A stretch of 64,000 bases of DNA from Muscardinus avellanarius (GCA_963383645.1 OY726565.1:35445529-35509528); one strand, 5' to 3'; counted from the first letter of the stretch, positions 19,970 to 32,689 are shown. A program made the numbers and translations. The notes: generated by a model from the letters alone, not told the origin.

Positions 19970-21330
19970 CCAGGGATCAGGAATATTTGGTAAAAGTCCA
20001 CAATTATGCCTAAAATAAAGCAAAAAGTCTCAATTACTATGTTCTTTCATTATTAATTCTTTATTGCTAATTTTCAAAGATAGATAGCTTAGTAATAGGC
20101 TCTTTGTCTTATCATAGAACTAGTCACATATTTCTCTAAATATGACTGATGAACAGGGCCTCTGGAGATTCAGAAATACCTATGTGTCACACTTTCAACT
20201 CATATGTGAATGATATATGGGGAGCAAAGTTTAGACACCATTTAAAAACAAAGAAATTTCACTTATTCTTAAAATTCTATATACTTCTAATGCACCATGG
20301 ATAAAAAGCATGGCCATGTCCAAATAGAAGAATAAACACATACTGAAATCTTTCATACAATAAAATATTGGCAAGAACAAAGTGCTTGCTGACAAGTAGA
20401 GTTAGTTATTATTCTGTAAACTGTCTAATGACTCATCGTTGATCATCTCAGCATTAAACTATTATCTTGGAGTTAAGTACCTCTATTTCTTTCAATTGTT
20501 CCTTGTAGAGTTATTCTAGCTGATAATATGGGAATTTTCTATTAATTTGCTTAAAAGGCAATAGATATTAAAAATTAACTCCTACATGTCAGTTTATTTT
20601 TAAACATAAAAGTAAATATTAAAGCTTTGTTTTTTTTAAAAAAAGTGGATTTTTAATAAAATATTTTCTAAAAAGGATCAATGTTTCAATCTTTTTACAA
20701 TATTTAAATGCCATTAAATAAGTGAAACATTCAGATTAAATGTTTTTCCTAGATTTAAAACATTTTTAAAAGCCAACTAATATTTGGCTACTATATTAAA
20801 TAATGAGTAAGAATTTAAAGAAAGCCAAAAACTTTACAAAGAAAACAGCAAATATTATTTGTAACCATAGTGACAGTTTAATTTAAATTTGGTCTTTTAT
20901 ATATTATTTCAGATTTATGATTATTTGCAAAATCACATTATTGATTATTTTCAGAAGGCAATCAACATTTCTGCAAATGAAGGCAAACTGCTTTCTGTTC
21001 ACACAACATTGGGTTACAGTTAATTATAGGGAGACTGATGAAGGTGGTGGGAAACTCAGATTCAATAATTAATCAGATTGTTCATTAAGAAAACATATTG
21101 CATTAAGAATTTGATTATTGAATCACTCTGTCTTTATAGTATTTATTCAAGTTATTCATCAATGATTTATTGTTTTAGTAGAAACAGTAGAGGATAGGTA
21201 TAGAGGGTGTAGTGGAGAAACGAGATAATGTAAGTCTCTGCTCTAATGCTGCTTACTTTAATAAAGGGAGAAAAGAAAGAAACAGAGGAAGGAAGAAAGG
21301 AGAGAAGTAAGAATTAACTTTTTTCTTAGA
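19970..21330. other. Repeat-free AT-rich block
   Basis: No recognisable repeat over 1.36 kb, and no ORF of note. The central part (20500-21180) is rich in TAAT, ATTA and 'gattatt'-type motifs, a texture often seen in conserved noncoding elements, but conservation cannot be judged from one genome. Confidence 0.4.
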
Positions 21331-21332
21331 TT

Positions 21333-21560
21333 GAAAACCTCAAGTTGTTCATGGTAGTGCATGTCTATAATCCTAGTATTTGGGAGGCTGAGACAAGAAA
21401 TTGCAGGTTTGAGGTTAGCTTTGGCAACTTAGAAAGACCCTCAGTAACTTAGCAAGACCCTGTTTCAAATTTAAAAAATAAAAAGGATGTGGGGATGTAG
21501 CTCAGAGGTAGAATGTCCCTGGGTTCAATTCCCAGTCTCAAAATAAAACAAAACAAAAAG
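21333..21560 (+). mobile_element. Old B1-dID-like SINE
   Basis: Head 'catggtagtgcatgtctataatcc', a long older-type middle with two 'aacttag.aagaccct' blocks, tail 'gatgtagctcagaggtagaatg..ctgggttcaattcccag', then an (AAAC)n end. Confidence 0.92.
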
Positions 21561-21561
21561 C

Positions 21562-24500
21562 CAAACAAAACCAACACCTCAAAACTTACTGAAACTTTTG
21601 TCTTACTTCAAGGAATAGATTTGCTTACAAATATTTATTTTAAAATAAAGTCATAAACAAAAATGATTATGTCTAGAATATGTTAAAAGTCAAAGTCAGT
21701 AGACACAAATATATAAAATGATAAAATCTCTGAGTCTTCTCTGGGTGATCCTGCATGTTACTCGGCTTTTTCACCTAGTACTTTGCATTTGGCACACATC
21801 ATTTCCAATTCTTATGAAATCCCCTGAGCAAGAGCCATTTGCCTGAGCTTTTTTTTTTTTTCCTTGCTTTTCTAAATAAGAGTAAGTGAACTGAGGAGAA
21901 ATATGGTGGCTTATGCAACACCCATGTCAGTGTGATCTTCAGCAAGGCAGCAAGGCATGAGCAGGGGACTTCTCTGCTCGCTGGTCTATGCAGTGAGGAC
22001 GATGCTTTCTGAGGCAAGCAGTCACAACAGTGATTTTGGAACGGAATAAGTTGATCTGTGACTGGAATGTTTATTGTCACTCTCAAATGCATGGAACAGA
22101 GGTATGCAATTCATATTATTTTCCCAGAAGGTATGAAGAACTAGCATCTAAATATAAATTAGCCTTGCTTTAATAACTCTCTGGAGCTCAACTCTGCCAT
22201 TGACACTATTTTTTTCTCCAAACCATCAATATCCAAGATAAACTAATTTGATTTTAAGCATGAGTTTGACTCCTGTGGTTATGTAGTACTTATAAAAACA
22301 AACTAATGTGAATTGGTAAAATATCCAATATAAAGACAGAGCATTAAAACCAATTTGTAGTTAAAATGTGTTGACATTTTTATGTTCTCAAATCTGATAG
22401 CATCAAAATTCTATGATATTCATATCAAAAGAATACTTTTTGGCAATCACTATAAAATTGAAAGAGTAATACAGTATTTTCTTCAAAAAAATTCTTTCTT
22501 AAGATCAGAATAAAAGCATTTTTCTTCTCTATATATCAGGTGTGTCATTAAAATGAAAGTAACCACCGCATATCATCTTTAGAGATGTATGGGAACAAAC
22601 TTTATGCAGAGATAAATTCATATTAAAGTAATCAGTTTTACTAAAATGTGGGGCTTCAAGTAAAATGATATTTTAGCTAGTTATTTTTTCTGATGTATTC
22701 TTTAGTTAACAGTTGGAAATCACTATTCATTGTGCCCACATTAAAACATACCTCTATAGGACACTGGTAGTGGCCCTCTCTGAAGTATTCTATGCAATGG
22801 CTGGTTTGGATATGAAATCCTTATTAAATACGTGCCAACATGTAAGTTTATTCAGCCAAATAGTAACTGATAATTTATTTTTTTCCAATGTTACCTCTGT
22901 GTCTTTCAACTTCCATTACTTACCTCTGACCAAAACAGCCTTAACCATATCTGAAAGTTGACTAAACTTTAGATGAGTTACTTCCTGAATACAAACCTGT
23001 AAGTTCCCTTTCCTTGGAACATTTCCTTTAGAAAGTGTATAATGGTGAATTATCTCTCTTTGTCTTTGAAATGCGTCTCCTGCCTCTTCCTACAGATGAG
23101 GAATATTTTCCCAGAGACATGAAGGCACCCTTTTGAAATGTAATCATCCAAGAAGATAGCTCTTCCATCTCCTAGATTTTGTGGGAGGATAGAACAATTT
23201 CTTAGTAAGTGCTGATTAGCAGACTCGAGTGGCCAGACCACAATGAAAACCATTTGTAAACTGAGGAATGCCTGAATGTGCTGGACTCATCCCATTGACC
23301 AAGCTCCATGAGGACCTCCTCTGGTGCTTTTCCACAGGCTCACCCCAGTGTTTAAAAACTTGCCTGCCTTTTGTTTTAGTGAAATTGACCTCCATCTCGC
23401 TGCTGTTAAAATTGTCTTCCTTGCCTATTTAATTCCATCCAGTGTCAGTTTTCTTGAACAGTTTCTTCCTTACCAAGCTTAAGTTCTATGGGTCATCATT
23501 AAAATAATACTCTTGCCAATCTGAGCTCATTTTCCACTCTTATTTCCAGTCTCCAAATCCAGATAATCAATCCCTTCAACCTCTTTGGCTGGAGAAAAAT
23601 ATACAGCCACGTGTCACATCCTTAGCCCAGTGTGATGGGGTGTGGGGTAGGTTTCAGACAGGCCAGAGAAAGTGCCTGGAGACAGCATGGGAGACATGAT
23701 TTCTTGGGAAAAGCTTACAGGAGATCTATGACTGCTCTAAGACCAGCGCAGAGGACAAAGACTAAACCAATAGCACCTCAGCCACTCACTGCCAAATTAT
23801 GCCTCCTCTCTCTGAAGAGTGTTTTGTCCAGTTGTGGCTGACTGAATAAGTGGCAGTATCTTTTCTACAGTGCCCTCAATTCCATGTCTGTCCTCATTCA
23901 GAGAGGGGTTTTGTACAGTAGGCTACAGAAACAGTGATATCATCAGCCTCCACTTGCTTACGTTGCTTATATGTCCAGCATCTCGAGGAGAAACTGTGCT
24001 GGGGTACATGCAAGGAAGTAGCATTTTACAGGCAAAACTTAATTTTCCTAGTTCCCAGAGTCCTTCAAGACTTTCCAGCCCAGGCTTGCTGTCATTATTT
24101 TCTTGTCTTGGCTATGTTTGGAAGAACAGGAAGGGAACATCCAGGCACATGGTGCTTTTTACTGTTCCTCTTTTCCTTACAGACAATGGAGCCAACAACT
24201 CACTTCACTTCCTTGTTGACTTCAGATTCCAGAACACTAAACTGCTCCTCCCCACCACATTTCTGTGATCATCCAAGGTCGGCCTCAGACAAAAAGACAA
24301 AAAAAACAAACAAACAAAAAAAAGAACCCCAAGAACCCATAATGTACCATTCCAAAAATAAACAATTTAAAAGTATAAAGTGTGCCTCATTCTGCATAGC
24401 ACAATGGCATCTCATGCTTCTCTACAGTGTCCTACCAGAAATGTGACTCATCCCTTTGTCCACCACATCCACTCTGTGTATGCTTCCTGGTTGTTAGTTA

Positions 24501-25745
24501 TCAGATCAATGAAAATTATGGTCTCATAATGCTTTTACACAGGGTTTTGTACTATCCATGGTCACAGGCATCCACTGGGAGATTTGGAACATATCCCCTG
24601 TGGATAACTACTGCATTTCATCTTTTTGCTTGCCTTAAATGCCCCACACTTCTTTTCCACAATAATTTTTAGCAGGTGACATCATTTTCTATTCCACAGA
24701 GTAAGTAGAAGGAATCAGGAAAATGTGTCCACAGTTCCTGTCTCCATGTCCATCTATTACCCTGCATCTGGGAACACATATTCTCCCTCATTGCAGTTAC
24801 TTTGAATTAACTAGTTGTGCTTATGGCTCAGGTAACTTCTCCCTTGTGTCCCAAATCCCTTTGTTCTCATCTACTCAAGAACATAGCTCTGGGAACTACC
24901 CCGTCTCTAGTCTCTAGCCTACTTCACTAATATTTCTTATTATACCCAAAGAGCCCCTTCACCCTGCAATGCTTTGTGTATCCCAGCTGAGCACCAAACC
25001 TACAAATGCTACAGCTTTCAGCTGTCTTGAGAAGGTCTTTATAGCTTCCCTCTTATGATCCTGATTAAAATCTTATGATCCTGATTAAAACTTTATTCAA
25101 ACTTTAGCTCCTACCTCACCAAAATTGTTATTGTCAAGATCACAACTTTTAAATTCAATTCTAAATTCTCAATTGATTTGACTTACACATAGCATTTGGC
25201 ATAAGCAATACATCGCACACTTTCTTTGCATGCCTTAAAGAAACCATATCTAGCTTTCCTCTTGAATAATTGGCCCATCTTTCTCAGCATCCTATGATAT
25301 TTTCTTCCATTTTCCACTGTAGTTAGAGAGATTGGAGCTTCCATTCTCAGATCTCCTCTCTTCCTTAATTGGACTTATTCCCTTGGTTAACTCATCCCAT
25401 TTCATGGCATTAAATACCATCTCAATTCAAACAATATCTCAATTTTTATCTCCAGCTCAGACTCTCCCCTGAATTCAGCCACTTTATCTAACTACAATAG
25501 ACATTTCCATGTGTCAATCTAGTGGAAATCTTAAGCATAACCTGTCCAAATATAAACTTCCTATCTTCACTCCAGACCTCCAATTTCAGAATTTTGCAAT
25601 CTCTGCCAATGTTGTACGGTCCTTTCTTTTGGGAGAAATGAGAATAGTGGCGGTAGAACATTGAAGCTAGCCTTGATTTTTGTCTTTCTCTACCTCTCGA
25701 AATGATCCTTTGAAATTGGAAGATATTGCAGATTTGCACAAACTG
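21562..25745. other. Long stretch without recognised repeats or genes
   Basis: About 4.2 kb of ordinary composition. Open frames of 132 and 170 codons overlap in different frames at 23870-24446 and show no domain, signal peptide or family resemblance. A perfect 20-bp tandem duplication lies at 25051-25090. Confidence 0.45.
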
Positions 25746-25749
25746 CAGC

Positions 25750-26190
25750 CACTTTCTGTTCAATTCAAAGTGAAAGTTGAAGATCTCAGGATGGCCACAG
25801 GGCTCTGTCTGGACCCTTCTCTCAGTCAGCACTCGGATCTCATCTGCTCCTTCTCTTTGCGCTGTCTACAAGTATCTGCCTGCTGTCCCTTCAATATGGC
25901 AGGTGTGTTCTTGCTGTGGAACTTTTATTCTTGTATTCATTTTGAATCTCTTGAAGATTTTCATGGCTGACTCTCTCACCTTCACTACCCCTGCCCATCT
26001 TTTAAAAATCAGCACCATACCCCTGCACTGCTCTATCTCTGTCTTGGAATTTTCTTCAGAACCCTTCTTACCATCTAATACAACACATTAATGTATGTAT
26101 GTATTTACTATTTCTCACAGCTTGACCTAAGCCAGCGTGAAAACAGATTTTTATTTCTTGGTACCTAGAAAAGTACCTAGCATATGAATA
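25750..26190 (+). mobile_element. L2 (LINE-2) 3' region
   Basis: 'aggatggccacagggctctgtctg', 'gacccttctctcagtcagcac' and 'cccttcaatatggcaggtgtgttcttgctg' follow the ORF2-to-3'-end order of mammalian L2. It ends near 'gtacctagaaaagtacctagcatatg', which resembles the L2 'cctagcacagtgcctggcacata' end. Old, about 30% diverged by eye. Confidence 0.7.
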
Positions 26191-26289
26191 CTTAAGAAAA
26201 GAAAGAAAGAAGTGAGGGAAGAAAAGAGGGAGAGAAGGAGAAAGGAAAAGAAGGAAGAACACTATGTTATTTCAAATTAAAACATCTAA

Positions 26290-26473
26290 GGCCGGGCGGT
26301 GGCGCAAGATTGTAATCCCCGCGCTTGGGAGGCAGAGATAGGAGGATGGCGCAGGTTTGAAGCCAGCCGCGCACACTGGCTTATGAGACCCTGTTTCCAA
26401 GTAAAAATGTAAAAATAGGTCTGAGAGTGTAGCCCGGAGGTAGAAGGGCTTCCAGGAACCGCAGTACCACCAC

Positions 26474-26509
<36 letters not shown>
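26290..26509 (+). mobile_element. B1-dID-like SINE, young subfamily, long A-tail
   Basis: Head 'ggccgggcggtggcgcaagattg' with several CpGs, young-type middle 'gccagccgcgcacactggctta', tail 'agtgtagcccggaggtagaagg' and 35 uninterrupted A (26475-26509). The long pure A-tail argues for a recent insertion. Confidence 0.95.
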
Positions 26510-26512
<3 letters not shown>

Positions 26513-26538
26513 AGAGGACTATCATTAAGATGTTTATC

Positions 26539-26736
26539 TTTTTTTTTTTTTTTTTTTGGTGGTACTGGGGTTCCTGGAAACCCTTCTACCTCCGGGCTTC
26601 ACTCCCAGACCTATTTTATATTTTTATTTGGAAACAGGGTCTCTTAAACCAGCACGGCTGGCTTCAAACCTGCGCGATCCTCCTGTCTCCACCTTCCAAG
26701 CGCAGGGATTACAAGCATGCACCACCACGCCCGGCA
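26539..26736 (-). mobile_element. B1-dID-like SINE, young subfamily, antisense
   Basis: Nineteen T (26539-26557), then 'ggtggtactggggttcctgg', young-type middle and head ending 'caccacgcccggc' at about 26735. It faces the preceding SINE tail-to-tail with only 29 bp between the A and T runs. Confidence 0.95.
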
Positions 26737-26739
26737 TCC

Positions 26740-27950
26740 TCCTTCCTTTTCTAACCTTTTGTGCCCACTGTCTGGTGAGGATAAGATGGTGTCATGGCCA
26801 AGAGTACAGGACACTACAACTTTAAGCCAGTCCTGTCCATGGACTATAAATAGTATGGCTGGGGAGTGTCACACCTAGAATCAAGACATAGATTTTTCCT
26901 GAACTCAGAGAATTTTCTCTTCCTCATAGACTATTGAGAAAAAGACAATAATACTAGGAATTTTAATATTCATTGTGTGGCATAGTCTTCAGACATCCAT
27001 CTCCTTTTTATAAAACTTCTTAGATTTCTTTTTGAAATTGTGGTGTATATTAGACAATTCTTAGAATGGAGGTAAAAATGAGGCTTTATTTTCCTAAAAT
27101 GCCAGCAGTAGTTACAAAAATTCTGTTACTGCCTACTAACAATCTCAGTCTAATTCCAAACCTCCCATCCTAACGTTCCTGAAGGGGATTTTATTACTAG
27201 AGGTCATATGAAAAGATTTCACCCCTCCCAAAATCCTAACCTACTAAGAAAGAACTAGGCCTTAGCAGAGTCCCCATGGGTAAAGATCTGATTCTCAGAG
27301 TTAATATCTCTGAATCTTGTAGTTTTATTAAAATAATTAACAACCTCAAGAAGATAGTGGTAGTTGAAGTGCCAATTTATTAATTTACAAAAATGAATGA
27401 ATCTCTACCCTCACCACAAAACATGTCTTTTATATTTAACCTGGACTTTGTCCTCTGTAACAACTTTCTAATAAGAAAGTTAATACTAAACTCTTGTAAT
27501 TAATTTTTTATAAAAGCAATGTCACCAGTTTAAATCTCTTGTACATATGCAATGATTATCAAATATTCAGATTCCAGCTCAACTTCTTTTTCTATAATCT
27601 GACTTAATTTCTGTCTCTATTTTATCATTCCAAGTGGAAGTTTCCATTCCTTTTAGAGTCAACAGCACTCCCAGTACTTTCAGGCATGTGTTAGAGTAGC
27701 AAGGTTGTACTTAATGTCAGGCACAAGTCTGAGGAAGGAGGAGAAGTATGGTTCTTGGCTTTGCTCCAAAAATTTGATAATAAAATATACATCTGTCCAG
27801 TTGGTCTGGCTACTTCAGTTCCTGTGATTCACCTTTATTTGGAGCCATATGAATTATACAATACTTTAAAAAAAAACAAACAAACGTGTGCATGGCTCCA
27901 TCTTCTCAGGTATAACATAAACTTCTCCCTGGTACTCTATATCCTCTGTG

Positions 27951-27952
<2 letters not shown>
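26740..27952. other. No gene or clear repeat
   Basis: 1.2 kb of AT-rich DNA with nothing recognisable. Confidence 0.45.
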
Positions 27953-27996
<44 letters not shown>

Positions 27997-28190
27997 ATCT
28001 CTATCTCTACCTCTATCTCTATCTCTCTATCTCTCTCTCCTCTCTCTCTCTCCCTTCCTCCCTCCCTCTGTCCCTCCCTCCCTCCCTCTCTCTCTCTCCC
28101 TCACTCTCTCCCTCCATCCCTCCCTCTCCCTCCATCCCTCCCTCTCCCTCCATCTCTCTTTCATTTTCTCCCTTTCCTCTTCTATATTTC
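27953..28190. repeat. (TC)n-rich polypyrimidine low-complexity tract
   Basis: (CT)n, then (ATCTCT)n, then 'cctccctcc'-type pyrimidine units, over 230 bp with almost no purines. The 156-codon serine/leucine-rich open frame across it is only the translation of this repeat. Such mirror-like homopurine-homopyrimidine DNA can form triplex (H-DNA). Confidence 0.95.
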
Positions 28191-28213
28191 CCTACTTCCT
28201 TTTCTTTTTAAAA

Positions 28214-28326
28214 TATTTGTTGTAGTACTGGGGATGGAACCTTATGAATTTGCATGCCATCCTTGTGCAGGGGCCATGCTAATCTTCTCTATCATTCCAA
28301 TTTTAGACTGTGCTGCTGAAGCTGCA
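28214..28326 (-). pseudogene. U6 snRNA pseudogene fused to a SINE tail
   Basis: On the minus strand, the 28326-to-28234 part matches U6 snRNA from near its 5' end (gcttcagcagcac) through 'aaaattggaat', 'agagaagattagcatggcccc' and 'gcaaggatgg'-like text to the 3' 'ttccat'. It then continues as 'ccccagtactacaac' (28233-28214), the end of the local SINE family, instead of U6's terminal T run. The joint falls on a shared 'ttccat'. U6 normally acts in the spliceosome; this diverged copy with small deletions is not expected to be functional. Confidence 0.85.
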
Positions 28327-28329
28327 TTG

Positions 28330-29275
28330 TCTTTGATTTTAAAGCCATTTGATGACCTTGCTAAAAATAAAAACAAAAATTTACTAAGTATAAGCTAAAA
28401 ATGAATTGACAGAGTGAATTAAATAAAAATAAGCCTACTTTTGAGTATTTAATGTTTTAAAATTAAAAATGTAAGATGTACAACCTAATTTTTGTTTTTC
28501 TAAAACTCTATTTAAAAAAATAATTTTGCTAGCACTCTACATCTATCACAAGCCTGCAAAATTGTTTGTAAGGCAAAAAAAATTTTAAACACTAAAGTAC
28601 TGCTTATTAATTCCCTGAATTAGGACTGCTTTTAAAAATGGGGAAAAAAACAACTAAATTACTGTCAGCATGAAGAAATTGCTTTGGTTTGTGATTGTTA
28701 TCTTTAAAGTTACAGCCTTACATTATCCTAGCATATGCCTTAAGGGCATTGAAAGTACTCTAAATTAATTTTAAAGGGTATACAATAACATTTTAAAATC
28801 ACAGAATTCAAGAGCAGTATGTCCCTTGGTACACTGCTATCATGTTTTTAACCTTTCTAACATGATTTTGACCTTAAATGGAGATACTTGAAAATGCCCA
28901 CAGGACATATGGTCTGATTATTCCTTTCTTACATTTTTCCTTCAAAATAATCCAAACTGAATAAAAAATTTTGTATCAGCTATAGATACAAGGTGGAGAT
29001 AGACATTGTTATGTTTCACATGCCAATGAATTTCCAGATATGATGCAGCTGTAACTGAAACGAAGTCGCTGATGGTAGAATCATATTTTCTCTTGTGGAT
29101 AAGTAGTATCTTGTCCTTGATTTTGTAATGTGTCTTATTTATAAAAAAATTCCATAAAATTTTCCACAATTAATCTTTTAAATGTTGGCAACAATATGAA
29201 CGTCTTCCTATTTCTCCCAGTACTTATCTGAAAAAAAGAGTTATATATAACAATAAAATATATCTAATAAGAAAA
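28330..29275. other. No gene or clear repeat
   Basis: Very AT-rich, nothing recognised. Confidence 0.45.
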
Positions 29276-29278
29276 ATA

Positions 29279-29490
29279 GCCTGGTGAGCTGGTGCATGCT
29301 TGTAATCTCAGCATTCAGGAGCCTGAGACTGGAGGATTGTGGTTTGCCAACAGCCTCAGCTACTTAGCCAGGCCCTTTTTGACTCAGTGAGACCCTGTTT
29401 CAAAAATAAAAAGACTAAAAAATAGGAATAGGGGTGTAACTCAGAGGTACAATGATCCTGGGTTCCATCCCCAGTACCACAAAATAATGA
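29279..29490 (+). mobile_element. Old B1-dID-like SINE
   Basis: Head 'gcctggtgagctggtgcatgcttgtaatc', middle 'cagcctcagctacttagccaggccc' and 'tcagtgagaccctgtttc', tail 'gtgtaactcagaggtacaatg..gggttccatccccagtacc'. Confidence 0.93.
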
Positions 29491-29639
29491 AAATATACAT
29501 ATAAGAATATATGAATTATTCTTACATATATAATAATAAATATTATAAGAAAATTTCATTACCAGGATATGGATGTTGATATAGTCAAGAGCCAGAACAT
29601 TTTCATGCACGCTTTCAAAAGAGTAAAACTTTTAAGAAA

Positions 29640-29790
29640 GCTTAACTTGTGCCAGACATAGAAATTTCGGTAGCGATTTTTTATGCTTCATCAGTCATAT
29701 TATAGATAAGAAAACTGAATCAGAGAAGTTTAGTAACTTTCCCAATGGCAGTCAGCTGGTAAATAGTTTTAAAGTGATTGTAAAGAGCCA
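29640..29790 (-). mobile_element. MIR fragment, antisense
   Basis: 'tatagataagaaaactgaatcagagaag' and 'agtaactttcccaatggcag' match the antisense MIR core (aaactgaggc..agagaggttaagtaacttgccc). Ancient. Confidence 0.6.
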
Positions 29791-29794
29791 ATCT

Positions 29795-30350
29795 CGTAGG
29801 ATATATGGTCTGAACACAGATGATCATCCCTCTCTTACATTTATGCTACAAAATAAACCAAAATGACTAAAAAGTTATTTAAAATATGGGGAAATTCACT
29901 CCAGATAATGAAGTAGAAACTTTAGTTGAGCCAGGGAAATGGTCTATAGGAATGGGCGGGGCGGGGGGATCAATAAAGAATCACTTTGGTTGACATATGT
30001 GAGGATACCAAAGTCAATTTCCAATCTCAATACCTTGTGTGGGGAAGGCAGAATGGGGAGGGAGCTGGGGCAAGCCCACCAAGTGCTGAGTTCGTGGATG
30101 CCACTATCATTAGGAGCTACATTAATATGTGAGACTATAATGTACGATAAAAGTATAAAAATGAATTTATTTTTTGTATAATCCATAGCATAAAACAATA
30201 GAATCTTTTTAGCTTTATAATTTTTTACCAATAGAGAGTTTGCATAAATGAATTGCTGACCAAAATATCTATATTTATTAATCAACTTTCATGAGTAATG
30301 TGCCTTGATTCACCAATTAATAGTATGCATCTGTTAAGTAACTCATAAAT
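29795..30350. other. No gene or clear repeat
   Basis: Open frames of 80 and 113 codons on opposite strands cover the same bases (29939-30285) and look like chance. Confidence 0.4.
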
Positions 30351-30360
30351 TTACATTATT

Positions 30361-30578
30361 AGGCCCGGTGTGGTGGTGCACATTTGTAATCCCAGCATTC
30401 AGGAGGTTGAGACCAGAGGATCGCAGTTTGCGGACAGCCTCAGCTACTTAATGAGGCCCTCTGCAACTCAGTGAAACCCGGTTTCAAAATGAAGAATAAA
30501 AAATAGGGCAGGGGCTGTAGGTCGGAGGTCGAATGACCCTGGGGTCTATCCCCAGACCCGCAAAAAAAAAAAAAAAAA
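30361..30578 (+). mobile_element. Old-type B1-dID-like SINE, full length
   Basis: Head 'ggcccggtgtggtggtgcac', middle 'cagcctcagctacttaatgaggccc', tail 'gctgtaggtcggaggtcgaatg', 17 A. A 9-bp TSD, 'ttacattat', lies at 30351-30359 and 30579-30587. Confidence 0.93.
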
Positions 30579-30589
30579 TTACATTATCA

Positions 30590-32685
30590 ATGAAACTTAA
30601 AATTTAAGGGAAGCCCCGATTTTATTTTATTTCTATTTAACTCCTATGTCCTTAAATCTCAGAACATGACAAACTGAATCTTAATGCTTATACTTAACTA
30701 TAATTTATGCTTTTATAAGTTTTTGGTTTGACATTTTTAGTAAGATAATTCCCTATGTTACTCATATTTAAAATAATAAAGTGATGTTTACAAAAAACTT
30801 GAAAAGTTTTATGTTTTATCAAGATAATCCCTTGTGTTTATTAAGCCTTTGAGTACTTAAATTGCATTTTAGCAGAGTCAGAGTTTGAACATCTGTGTTT
30901 TATAGCCTGTTAAATATCCAGTTTATAACTCAAGGTATTATAGTGTAGGAGGTCCTAAAGTTATTTTACACCACCTCAGTACTTGTTTATCTTCTTGGTA
31001 AACTCTCAAACAAAAAGCACAAATGGAGAAACATCTAGAGAAATGAGGCACAGTATGGGAAAGGCCATAAAGAGAGGGAAAGAGTTTCATTCCAGGGGGA
31101 AAAGAATCTGGAATGGGCCATTCCTAGAAATCAAAAGGTGGCCTGGGGCAACGGAGTTATGCTCCAGAGAGGGCTCTGCAGCAGTCTGGGAAAGGAAAGA
31201 GGCATGGAGTGTTCTAAGTGTGAAGTCTTGTAGTCCCTTTGGACACCTTCCTATTGGCATTATTACATTTGAGTGATTGCCTTTTTCCTGCTGTAGTTTT
31301 ATGACCCTGTGTAGTTTCTCCACCTCCTTTTCCACAGGGTGGGGGATCAAAACGAGCAGGGCTCTGCAGTAAACTTCAGGTCTGTTCCAGCTGACCCCAT
31401 CTGCTAATGTCTAGCTAGCTACCAAGAAAGATAAATGGACAACTATTACTTTGGGTTACTATATACTTGACACCCTATATATTTGTGAAAAAAAATATAT
31501 ATGCTATTCATTTAAGGTTTATCTAAATGTTCTGTAAAAAATTATAAAGGAAGATATATATAGGTTTTACGTACATGCAGAGTAGCGAATAAGTGATCTC
31601 ATTATGCAATGTGCATTATATCTGAACCTTAATCATATAAAATGGCTAATGAAGTTATTAAACTTATGCTACCTTTATATTTAATACCATTTAAAAGTTG
31701 CTGTCATTTAAGACTTGGTTTATATCTGGTTACTTTGACTGATGTTTTATTATATTATTTTATGGGAAAGATACAGTTTCTCATCAGTTAATAAGCCTAT
31801 CAGTGATTATTAACATTGTTCCCTAAATTTATAAAAGATCTAGAGCTCTTTTCTGATTTTTGTCAATGCTGCTAACCTATGTAGACCTATAATTATAGTT
31901 ATCTTACTGAGCCATAGATTCTGAATTTCACTCCAAAAGAAAATGCTAAGTCATTTTAACTTTTGTGTAACCATGATGATAATTTTTACTGGATTCTTTG
32001 TAAGTTAAATATATTTGTATTTCCCAAGTATCTTTTGAAATGCAATGCTTAAGAGAGCACTTTAGCGAGCTGCTATCCTCTAAGCAAAAATTGTTAATAG
32101 TGATAGCCTTTTTCAGGTTTATATTTGTTTTTTTCCCTAAATTGCATTATGACAATATTTAAGGAAAAACAGAGGTGCTAAAACACATGGCATTCTAAAC
32201 AATGCCACTCTTTAAAAAAAACTGTGATAATAACAGCATATATGTAAACAAGTCAAATTTAAATGGGGGACTTATATTATAAAATAAAAGAGATATGGCT
32301 TAGTTCAGTTTACCATTCATTATTTCTTAGATTTTCTCCAAAGGATTATGTCAATATCAAATGCCCTCATTATAAACCTTTTCTAAATAAAAGCATAATT
32401 TTATAAGGAAATCCAACTTCTTTAAGTTTATCCTTTGATATTTCAATGTCTTAAGATTTTTCCTATTATTTGGGGTGTAGAAAAGTGATAAGGAATAGCA
32501 TATGGTGACATTTTATAAATACCTGGGCCAGATAACAGAGAAATAATGGACTGGAGATCCCAATGAGCCATAAATATATCCTATTTCTTTCGACTTTTAA
32601 CTGGTTATTTCGATGAGCTTTCAAGTGATAGCCTGGTGCAGTGATCATGACTTGATTTTATACTTTATCATCTCCCTTTCTAACA
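30590..32685. other. Repeat-poor block without genes
   Basis: About 2.1 kb with no recognised element. The 31000-31350 part is less AT-rich and gives 87-97-codon frames on both strands without any family signal. Confidence 0.45.
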
Positions 32686-32689
32686 AACC

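Noticed and set aside
23870..24446. Overlapping open frames of 132 and 170 codons as possible genes
   Set aside because: Two different frames, no domain, signal peptide or composition bias typical of proteins, lysine-rich low-complexity end in one; consistent with chance.
27755..28225. 156-codon serine/leucine-rich open frame
   Set aside because: It is the translation of the (TC)n-rich tract and has no independent support.
28234..28326. Functional U6 snRNA gene
   Set aside because: Diverged with small deletions, lacking the terminal T run, and fused to SINE sequence; a pseudogene.
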